Below are positions 7,507 through 13,246 of a DNA stretch of 17,067 bases, one piece after another. The stretch comes from an uncultured Candidatus Saccharibacteria bacterium (GTDB taxonomy: Bacteria; Patescibacteriota; Saccharimonadia; Saccharimonadales; Saccharimonadaceae), in NCBI GenBank assembly GCA_947253995.1, contig CAMYBM010000010.1:1-17067 (forward strand), written 5' to 3'. Position 1 is the stretch's first letter, and each line of letters begins with the position of its first letter. A program made the translations under genes and the position numbers. The notes under the pieces are model-generated. The model was not told the origin of the DNA. It searched no databases and was given only the letters and a program-made list of their open reading frames with translations.

Positions 7507-8635
7507 GCTTGACCTCGTCCGGATTGCTCTTATAGTACATCGGCTTACCGTATTTATTTAACGCCCGCTGATAGGCAACGAAGCCCGTCGACAGCGTACC
7601 AATCAACAGCAACATTCGCGCCAAAATCACGCCAGCCAACGCCGCCGCCGGATCTACTCCGCCTGTACTAAGAATTGTTACCATCACCGCCTCATAAGCG
7701 CCAATGCCACCCGGCGTAATCATAAAATTACCGCACAAGTTACCAGCACCATAAGCAATCACTAGCACCGCCGGGTTGACCATCTGACCTAGCGACAAAA
7801 ATGTCACGTAAAACAATGAGATGTCCAAAATATTGAACAAAAAGCTCCATGCAATCGGCGTTCGCAACAAGCGGCGGTCTTGCTTAAGTGCCTGAATATC
7901 GTTATTAAAGTCAAGGAAAAAAGCGTCTAAGCTACTTGCTTTAGCCAAACTATGTTTACGCCCAAATGTAATTACACGCACAACCGCACTACACAAATGT
8001 GACAACCAATGCGAAAAGCTAATAATTCGGTCCTTACTGCCAAATACATAATTGCCAAACAGTAGTACAAAAATCAAGCTCATCACCGCAATGGTACTCC
8101 CCACTACCACCCAGTCCGCCGTTAAGTCTTGCATTGTTGCCCAGATTAACGCTGCCACCATTAACACCATAAACGTGCCGAACTCAACCACAAAACGCAT
8201 GACTTGCGTCATTGTCGCCTGCCCAGTTGGCACTCCATAATGCTTTAAACGCCACACCATGTACGACGCACCCGCCACGCCTGCTGCTGGAAAAACATGA
8301 TCAACAAAGGTAAATTCTAGTGCCATTGACATAGCGTGAATACTCTTCATCTGCCTGAGTTGCCCACGCGCGCGTAAATAAGAGAAAAAAATCTCCGTAT
8401 TAGCGTAATACGATGCAAACTGCAACGGTACCAACAGCAAAATCAACCAGATATTGGCGTCTTCGAGCAGATGCCAAGCCCGAACGATATTTTTTCTGGC
8501 ACCGATCAAAACGACCGCCAGAAAAATCAGCATAAGAACATTTAGCCAGAATTTCGTACCACCAATACCCTTGCGCCAGACCATATTGCGCGAGCGCAAA
8601 AAACTTGCACGAAAATCGTCCTTAAACTTAGACAT
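7499..8635 (-). CDS. Flippase-like integral membrane protein (UPF0104 / LPG-synthase transmembrane family)
   Basis: A 378-residue polytopic membrane protein with about eight hydrophobic segments, the first near residues 30-45. The family signature PGGIGAYEA sits before the last two helices (about residues 307-315), with GVILARMLLLIGTLSTGF after it. This family includes AglD-like proteins and the membrane part of lysylphosphatidylglycerol synthases, and is thought to act in transfer or flipping of lipid-linked molecules; the substrate here cannot be told. ATG 8635 lies six bases after TGCTATAAT and has no Shine-Dalgarno, so initiation is probably leaderless. It is the first gene of the operon with xseA and xseB, overlapping xseA by 8 bases. 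That pairing with a nuclease looks like compact packing, not shared function. Confidence 0.87.
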   Translation of the reverse strand: MSKFKDDFRASFLRSRNMVWRKGIGGTKFWLNVLMLIFLAVVLIGARKNIVRAWHLLEDANIWLILLLVPLQFASYYANTEIFFSYLRARGQLRQMKSIHAMSMALEFTFVDHVFPAAGVAGASYMVWRLKHYGVPTGQATMTQVMRFVVEFGTFMVLMVAALIWATMQDLTADWVVVGSTIAVMSLIFVLLFGNYVFGSKDRIISFSHWLSHLCSAVVRVITFGRKHSLAKASSLDAFFLDFNNDIQALKQDRRLLRTPIAWSFLFNILDISLFYVTFLSLGQMVNPAVLVIAYGAGNLCGNFMITPGGIGAYEAVMVTILSTGGVDPAAALAGVILARMLLLIGTLSTGFVAYQRALNKYGKPMYYKSNPDEVKRG

Positions 8636-8641
8636 AAACTC

Positions 8642-8650
8642 ATTATAGCA
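8642..8650 (-). promoter_or_regulatory. Extended -10 promoter of the flippase-xseA-xseB operon
   Basis: TGCTATAAT on the minus strand; the hexamer (8642-8647) is six bases before ATG 8635. It sits face to face with the plus-strand promoter at 8664-8672 in a 44-base divergent spacer. Confidence 0.65.
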
Positions 8651-8663
8651 AATACCGTTACTT

Positions 8664-8672
8664 TGTTATAAT
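8664..8672 (+). promoter_or_regulatory. Extended -10 promoter of the TRM11-like gene
   Basis: TGTTATAAT on the plus strand; the hexamer (8667-8672) is seven bases before ATG 8680. No clear -35 and no Shine-Dalgarno, so a leaderless transcript is predicted. Confidence 0.65.
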
Positions 8673-8679
8673 GTAAGTA

Positions 8680-9858
8680 ATGATTGCCTTCATTCTGGGG
8701 CGACAGCCCGAACTCAGCCTTGCCGAACTAACCGCCGTTTTTGGCCAAACGCCGCGGCAAATTAACCCTAGCTACGCGGTTCTAGATATCAGCGCCGAAG
8801 CGGCACTAGCTCAAGCGCCGCATCTTGGCTCGATTATCAAGGTACTTCAGATCATTGACACAATCGATCAAACTGACGCTGCTCTAATTGATCTAGCAGT
8901 CAAATGCTTTGCTAATACCAACGGGAAAATTACACTCGGACTATCCGACTACAGCGCAAAAGCCAGCCGCAAGCAAACTACCCGCTTAGTGCGTACTATC
9001 GGCGCCGCGCTTGCCGCAACTCACTCCGTCCGCCTAGTTCCGACTACGACCAACATAGTCAGTACTGCTACTGTTATCCATAATAAGTTAGCCCACGGCA
9101 ACCCTAAAAAGTGTGAGCTGTCTATTGTCGCCATCCGGCAAAAATGGATCGTGGCGCGCACAATTTACGTACAAGACCTCGCATCTTACACCCTACGCGA
9201 CCGCAGCCGTCCTTGCCGCGATGCCCGCAATGGCATGCTACCACCGAAGTTAGCTCAGATCATTATCAATTTAGCCCAAGGCAACACGAACCCAGCACTG
9301 CGCACTCCGGATAGCTATTTGTTGGACCCCTTCTGCGGTACTGGTGTCATTCTGCAGGAAGCCGCCCTGATGGGGCGCGCCGTCTATGGCACTGATCTCA
9401 ACCCAACTATGATTGACTATACTCGTCAAAATCTTACTTGGCTGGAGCGCCGCTTTCAGCTTCAAGTTAGCCCTGTCTTAGCGACGGCCGACGCTACTAC
9501 CCACAATTGGCAGAACTCGCTCACCAGCAATCAAATAACAACAGTAGCAACCGAGACTTATCTTGGCCGTCCCTACACTTCCCTACCCACTATGACCGAA
9601 TTAAAGCAAAACTGCCAAAACTGCAATATTATTTTGGGCAAATTTATTGCCAACCTAGCCGCTCAGCTGCCAACTGGCGCAGGCGTTTGTCTCGCTGTAC
9701 CGGCTTGGTTTACTCATCAAAAAATCCACCACCTAGACTGCATCCAAACGTCGCAGCTTGCCAAACTACACTTGCACGGCTTAAACAGCACACCGCTCAT
9801 TTATCATCGAGAGGGTCAAATCGTCGGCCGCGAACTTGTAGTATTGCAAAAATCTTAA
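8680..9858 (+). CDS. TRM11-family SAM-dependent RNA methyltransferase-like protein
   Basis: A 392-residue protein with the two-part layout of the TRM11/Trm-G10 group: an N-terminal ferredoxin/THUMP-like half (MIAFILGRQPELSLAELTAVF onward), then a Rossmann methyltransferase. The joining segment RDRSRPCRDARNGMLPPKLAQ (about residues 168-188) is characteristic. Motif I is DPFCGTG (about 215-221), followed by GTDLNPTMIDY. At the motif IV position, where guanosine N2-methylases have (D/N)PPY, the sequence reads TETYLGRPY (about 288-296), so catalysis is uncertain or the active site differs. The expected substrate would be tRNA. It is transcribed divergently from the flippase operon and followed by rpmA, which has its own promoter starting inside the last codons. 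Confidence 0.82.
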   Translation: MIAFILGRQPELSLAELTAVFGQTPRQINPSYAVLDISAEAALAQAPHLGSIIKVLQIIDTIDQTDAALIDLAVKCFANTNGKITLGLSDYSAKASRKQTTRLVRTIGAALAATHSVRLVPTTTNIVSTATVIHNKLAHGNPKKCELSIVAIRQKWIVARTIYVQDLASYTLRDRSRPCRDARNGMLPPKLAQIIINLAQGNTNPALRTPDSYLLDPFCGTGVILQEAALMGRAVYGTDLNPTMIDYTRQNLTWLERRFQLQVSPVLATADATTHNWQNSLTSNQITTVATETYLGRPYTSLPTMTELKQNCQNCNIILGKFIANLAAQLPTGAGVCLAVPAWFTHQKIHHLDCIQTSQLAKLHLHGLNSTPLIYHREGQIVGRELVVLQKS

Positions 9859-9872
9859 TCTATTAGTATAAT
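9844..9872 (+). promoter_or_regulatory. rpmA promoter, TTGCAA/17/TATAAT
   Basis: -35 TTGCAA (9844-9849), 17-base spacer, -10 TATAAT (9867-9872). The -35 lies within the final codons of the methyltransferase gene. It leaves a leader of about 35 bases before rpmA. The same hexamers and spacing recur at 10701-10729 and 13191-13219. Confidence 0.75.
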
Positions 9873-9887
9873 ATTAGAGAATAACAA

Positions 9888-9899
9888 TCGATTAATCGA
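9888..9899 (+). repeat. 12-bp perfect palindrome in the rpmA leader
   Basis: TCGATTAATCGA, a perfect palindrome immediately before the AAGGAG ribosome site (9899-9904). It could be an operator or a weak RNA or dimer structure controlling L27; chance is also possible at this length. Confidence 0.4.
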
Positions 9900-9914
9900 A
9901 GGAGATAATTTAAT

Positions 9915-10187
9915 ATGTCACATGTGAAAGCGGGTGGTTCGTCGAAGAACAACCACAACAATGCTGGTCATCGCCTCGGTGTCAAACGCTTTGGTGGCCA
10001 AAAAGTTAGCGCAGGCGAAGTCCTTGTCCGCCAAGTTGGTGCCACTAAAATTGCCGGCGAAGGTGCTTACACTAGCCGCAACTTTACCATTCATGCTGCC
10101 AAAGATGGCGTCGTCAAATTTATCAAGCGCAAGACGCGCAACTTTACAGGCAAGACAGTTACTCGTACTGAAGTTACCGTCAAATAA
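9915..10187 (+). CDS. rpmA: 50S ribosomal protein L27
   Basis: A 90-residue large-subunit protein whose N-terminal tail reaches the peptidyl-transferase centre. The hallmarks are present: HVKAGGSSKN near the N terminus (no extra cleavable extension of the Firmicutes type), then RLGVKRFGGQKVSAGEVLVRQVG and a KDGVVKF beta strand near residues 56-62. ATG 9915 is preceded by AAGGAG with a ten-base spacer. rplU (L21), usually its operon partner, is not adjacent; the gene stands alone between its own promoter and a strong terminator. Confidence 0.96.
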   Translation: MSHVKAGGSSKNNHNNAGHRLGVKRFGGQKVSAGEVLVRQVGATKIAGEGAYTSRNFTIHAAKDGVVKFIKRKTRNFTGKTVTRTEVTVK

Positions 10188-10204
10188 CGATACCAAGCTA
10201 AACC

Positions 10205-10234
10205 ATGCCACCCTATCTAGGGTGGCATTTTGTT
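10205..10234 (+). terminator. Rho-independent terminator of rpmA
   Basis: A 10-bp perfect stem (ATGCCACCCT at 10205-10214, AGGGTGGCAT at 10219-10228, loop ATCT) followed by TTTGTT, 17 bases past the rpmA stop. The clearest terminator in the window. Confidence 0.93.
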
Positions 10235-10255
10235 AGTTCCATAGATCCCCTGCTA

Positions 10256-10281
10256 CGCAACCAAATCGTAGAAAGGTTGCG
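10256..10281. repeat. Inverted repeat between convergent genes
   Basis: CGCAACC (10256-10262) and GGTTGCG (10275-10281), 12-base loop, just past the response-regulator stop on the minus strand. No T tract follows on either strand, so it is at best a weak terminator or RNA-stabilising hairpin. Confidence 0.35.
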
Positions 10282-10286
10282 GCTAT

Positions 10287-10694
10287 CTACTTGTCGGCCG
10301 GCTGTGACTTAGCGTCGCGTACGCCAAGATGATACTTAATCCGATCAACAACGTCACTGATCACTACTTGCGATTTTACCAGAAAATCATCCGCCCCAAG
10401 CTCGCGCGCCCGCTCCGCATCCTTAGGCTGGGACAACGCCGTCAACATGATAATATGCACGTGCTTCGTTGCTTCAGTGTTGCGCAAAATATCTAGAACA
10501 TCAAAGCCGTTTATCCGTGGCATCATAACATCAAGCAAGATAAGATCCGGCTTGTATTCCAATGCATCCGTCAACGCAACCTCACCGTTATTACTACGGC
10601 GAACATTAAAGCCTTCCAGCTCCAAACGCTGTTGATAAATGCTAGCAAGTGTATCGTCATCCTCTACTAGCAGGATCTTTTGCTGTTCACTCAT
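10287..10694 (-). CDS. Receiver-domain-only response regulator
   Basis: A 135-residue CheY-like receiver with a complete pocket: D12/D13, phospho-acceptor D55 (LILLDVMMPRINGFDVL), T85 and K107, followed by a short charged tail (GVRDAKSQPADK). No DNA-binding or enzymatic output domain is present, so it should act by protein contact once phosphorylated. No kinase gene is adjacent; the only kinase-like gene in the window looks inactive. ATG 10694 lies six bases after TGGTATAAT and has no Shine-Dalgarno, so it is probably leaderless. The gene is monocistronic and convergent with rpmA. It is a different type from the 120-residue receiver at 2068-2430. Confidence 0.93.
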   Translation of the reverse strand: MSEQQKILLVEDDDTLASIYQQRLELEGFNVRRSNNGEVALTDALEYKPDLILLDVMMPRINGFDVLDILRNTEATKHVHIIMLTALSQPKDAERARELGADDFLVKSQVVISDVVDRIKYHLGVRDAKSQPADK

Positions 10695-10700
10695 ACACGC

Positions 10701-10729
10701 ATTATACCAGTTATGCTTTTTGCTTGCAA
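10701..10729 (-). promoter_or_regulatory. Promoter of the 10287-10694 response regulator, TTGCAA/17/TGGTATAAT
   Basis: -35 TTGCAA (10729-10724), 17-base spacer and extended -10 TGGTATAAT (hexamer 10706-10701) on the minus strand. The hexamer is six bases before ATG 10694, giving a leaderless transcript. Confidence 0.75.
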
Positions 10730-10774
10730 ACTACCTCACGCTATGCAACTTTATTGTTAGCAATGTCATGACGA

Positions 10775-11968
10775 CTAGTGCTGCTGCAGCAGCGCGCGCG
10801 CTTGATCTAACTGATTATCCCTACCGTTACGAAAAGCTGCCGCATCGAACTTGACTTCATAGTCCGGCTTGATACCAGCTTTGCTAATATTCATGCCCTT
10901 TGGCGTATACCACTTTGCCACTGTTACCTTGAGCTGATCGCCATTAGTCAATGGGATAATCTGCTGCACGCATCCCTTACCGTAAGACTTCTCACCTACT
11001 AATATCGCCCGATTATAATCATGCAATGCGCCCGCAAAAATCTCACTCGACGAAGCTGACCCGCCGTTGATCAACACTGCCGTTTTAATGTTTTTAAGAA
11101 TCGGTTCACCCGAGGCGTTAACATTGCTTAGCACCTGCTGGCCGCGACGCTCCTGTACTACTAAATTGTTCGAATCAAGCCACAACCCTGCGAGTTCCTG
11201 CGCCGCGTCAACATAACCACCGACGTTATCGCGTATGTCGACCACTAGGCTCTTAATCCCCTGCTTGGTCAATTCTGTGGCCGCCTGCCGCGCTAAGCTA
11301 GCCGTATCGGCCCCGAACTGCGACACGCGCATGTAGCCAATCTCGCCATCTTTGCGCCAGGTCACACTAGGGGTAAGAATCTTATCTCGCTTGACGATGT
11401 AGTCCAAAGTTTTACCGTCCCGCATCACAGTCAGTTTAACCGTTGTACCCGAACGACCACGAATCTTCTTTGCCGCGTCAGCCGGCGTCATACCAGCAGC
11501 TGAAACACCATCAATCCCTGTAACAATGTCACCGCCCTTTAGCCCAGCTTGCGCTGCAGGACTGCCGTCAATCGCTGAAATAATCTGTATCTGACGATCT
11601 TGCGTTAGTCCCATCGCAATACCGATACCTTCAAACGAACCCGACAAATCATCCGTCAAGTCTTTACTTTCGCTCTGCGTCAAGTAAACGGTATAGGGAT
11701 CCCCTACGCCATCCACCATGCCTTTCATTGCCCCTTGAGCTAATTTGCGCTGATCCAATTTGCCATCAAAATTTTGCTTTAAAACCGAATAAACCTCGCG
11801 CAGGCCACCATAATCAACCCCATCAAACGCAACGCTATGCAAACGTGTGCCCAACGCAAAACTCGCTAAGCTAACACCCAGTACGACCAACCCGCATAGC
11901 GGCAAGCTAACCTGCCGCTGCCAAACACGCGAGCGAATCATCTCCGCTAATTTATTTACCCTCTTCAT
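10775..11968 (-). CDS. ctpA: S41-family carboxy-terminal processing protease (CtpA-like) with PDZ domain
   Basis: A periplasmic/extracytoplasmic serine protease that trims C termini of exported proteins or wall enzymes. The 397-residue product has an N-terminal signal anchor (about residues 20-40, SLPLCGLVVLGVSLASFALG). Next come the family N domain (GGLREVYSVLKQNF... GDPYTVYL), a PDZ domain (about 100-190, GIGIAMG... GSPAAQAGLKGGDIV) and the S41 core with RDNVGGY. The nucleophile serine lies in GGSASSSEIFAGAL and the lysine base in SYGKG. Start ATG 11968 is chosen because it lies eight bases after TGCTATAAT; an in-frame TTG two codons earlier (11974) would sit too close to the -10 for normal initiation. 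It lies immediately downstream of the CHAP hydrolase gene. CtpA proteases are known to regulate such hydrolases in other bacteria, so a functional link is plausible. Confidence 0.93.
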   Translation of the reverse strand: MKRVNKLAEMIRSRVWQRQVSLPLCGLVVLGVSLASFALGTRLHSVAFDGVDYGGLREVYSVLKQNFDGKLDQRKLAQGAMKGMVDGVGDPYTVYLTQSESKDLTDDLSGSFEGIGIAMGLTQDRQIQIISAIDGSPAAQAGLKGGDIVTGIDGVSAAGMTPADAAKKIRGRSGTTVKLTVMRDGKTLDYIVKRDKILTPSVTWRKDGEIGYMRVSQFGADTASLARQAATELTKQGIKSLVVDIRDNVGGYVDAAQELAGLWLDSNNLVVQERRGQQVLSNVNASGEPILKNIKTAVLINGGSASSSEIFAGALHDYNRAILVGEKSYGKGCVQQIIPLTNGDQLKVTVAKWYTPKGMNISKAGIKPDYEVKFDAAAFRNGRDNQLDQARALLQQH

Positions 11969-11976
11969 TAACAACC

Positions 11977-11985
11977 ATTATAGCA
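11977..11985 (-). promoter_or_regulatory. Extended -10 promoter of ctpA
   Basis: TGCTATAAT on the minus strand, hexamer 11977-11982, eight bases before ATG 11968. No convincing -35. Located between the CHAP gene stop (11992) and ctpA. Confidence 0.65.
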
Positions 11986-11991
11986 TAAGGT

Positions 11992-13161
11992 TTATGGCAT
12001 CTGGGCAAAATAGATGTACCCGTCAAACATAGCAGGGCTGGTATTGTAGTGCATGGCATAATTACCACGATTATCTGAGTTATAATCCGAATAATTAAAT
12101 GTACCATCGGAGTTGACCGACTCAACCCACGCCACATGACCACGTGAACCACTACGCATTACAGCCACTGAACCCGGCTTTGGTGTACTACCGGTTGGAA
12201 TACCGTAGCTCTTAGCGCGGTCAAGCCAATTCTTAGCGTCGTTGCCACCACGCGTCCAATAAGACGGCCAGCCATAAGTACTCGCTACCTTAAATGCGGC
12301 ATAACTCACACACTCGCGGCTATACATGCCGTAGCTATCTACCATAGTATCCTTTGGCGCGTGACACCACCTGTCCGGATAGCCGCCGCCGCAAGCTGTG
12401 CCGGCTACCGTCCTCAAGCGACTACCACCCCGCGTACGCATACGAGCAGCAATCTCTTCAGCCTGCAAACGCTCCAGCTCGGCAATCTTAGCTTGGTTAT
12501 TCTTCGTCAGCTCTTGATAAACTGCTTCTTGCCCGTGGGTCTGATCGAGCAACGCTTGCTGCTCTGCCCGACTATCATCTAACGCCTGCTTTTGTTGCTT
12601 TTGGCTAACAAGCAGGGCGTCGGCTCGGCGCTTCTTCTTCTCAAGGTCAAGCTTTGCCTGCTTAATCTCAGCAACACTCTGCTTAATCTTATCACCCACT
12701 AGTCGCTGTTTGGTCTGACGATCAATGTAGTCACTCACTGATTTACTGTTGAGTAGGATATCCAAGGCCGAAGTACCATCACTAAGATACTGCTCCTTGA
12801 GATTCTCGCGCAAAGCTATCGCCTGACTCTTAATCTTTGACTCGGCGTCCTTAATCTGATCAGCCAACTGATTGCTCTGAGTTGTCGTCAAATTGATCTT
12901 TGTGATAATCATGTCTTGCTGTAGCTTCAGCTCATCCAATTTATTTTGCAAAGTATCCGCCTGGGCCTGCAAATCATTGCTTCGACTTCTGTAGTCAGCA
13001 ATCTGCGCTTGGTACGCCCGAATCTGCGCATCGTAACGGCCGGCATAAACTTGCGGCGCTGGCTGAGGTAACATTACGACTGTCATCAACAAAGCCGTAA
13101 CTGCCAAGCTACCAAACTTAATTGGCAAACTTCTATCGAAAAATAATGTGGTGGTTTTCAT
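11992..13161 (-). CDS. PcsB-like secreted peptidoglycan hydrolase: coiled coil plus CHAP domain
   Basis: A 389-residue exported protein. A signal peptide occupies about residues 1-41 (FGSLAVTALLMTVVMLPQPAP, ending VYAG). A long coiled coil follows (about 43-240, rich in Q, K, D, E; includes an EQYLSDGTSALDILLNSKS interruption like that of PcsB/CwlO-type hydrolases). The C-terminal CHAP amidase/endopeptidase domain (about 260-389) has catalytic Cys284 in SRECVSYAAF and His342 in RGHVAWVESV, with NYSDYN as the likely third site. In PcsB-type enzymes the coiled coil is regulated by FtsEX at division; no ftsEX is in this window. The ATG at 13161 has no clear Shine-Dalgarno. It is expressed from a TTGCAA/TATAAT promoter containing a palindrome and lies directly upstream of ctpA. 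Confidence 0.92.
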   Translation of the reverse strand: MKTTTLFFDRSLPIKFGSLAVTALLMTVVMLPQPAPQVYAGRYDAQIRAYQAQIADYRSRSNDLQAQADTLQNKLDELKLQQDMIITKINLTTTQSNQLADQIKDAESKIKSQAIALRENLKEQYLSDGTSALDILLNSKSVSDYIDRQTKQRLVGDKIKQSVAEIKQAKLDLEKKKRRADALLVSQKQQKQALDDSRAEQQALLDQTHGQEAVYQELTKNNQAKIAELERLQAEEIAARMRTRGGSRLRTVAGTACGGGYPDRWCHAPKDTMVDSYGMYSRECVSYAAFKVASTYGWPSYWTRGGNDAKNWLDRAKSYGIPTGSTPKPGSVAVMRSGSRGHVAWVESVNSDGTFNYSDYNSDNRGNYAMHYNTSPAMFDGYIYFAQMP

Positions 13162-13190
13162 AGTGTTTGTTTTTGTTTATTACATTTATA

Positions 13191-13219
13191 ATTATAAACG
13201 TAAGTACTTACTTTTGCAA
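13191..13219 (-). promoter_or_regulatory. Promoter of the CHAP hydrolase gene, TTGCAA/17/TATAAT
   Basis: -35 TTGCAA (13219-13214), 17-base spacer, -10 TATAAT (13196-13191) on the minus strand, leaving a leader of about 23 bases. Confidence 0.7.
13200..13211. promoter_or_regulatory. 12-bp palindrome inside the CHAP-gene promoter, candidate operator
   Basis: GTAAGTACTTAC is a perfect palindrome lying entirely between the -35 and -10 hexamers. A dimeric protein bound here would block RNA polymerase. No copy was noticed at the other promoters. Confidence 0.45.
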
Positions 13220-13246
13220 GGCCCCTAGCCTGCCGGATCGTCGGGG

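Noticed and set aside
9918..10236. Open frames of about 100 codons on both strands overlapping rpmA, and a 119-codon frame at 9507-9866.
   Set aside because: They are alternative frames of the L27 and methyltransferase genes, without family resemblance or ribosome sites.
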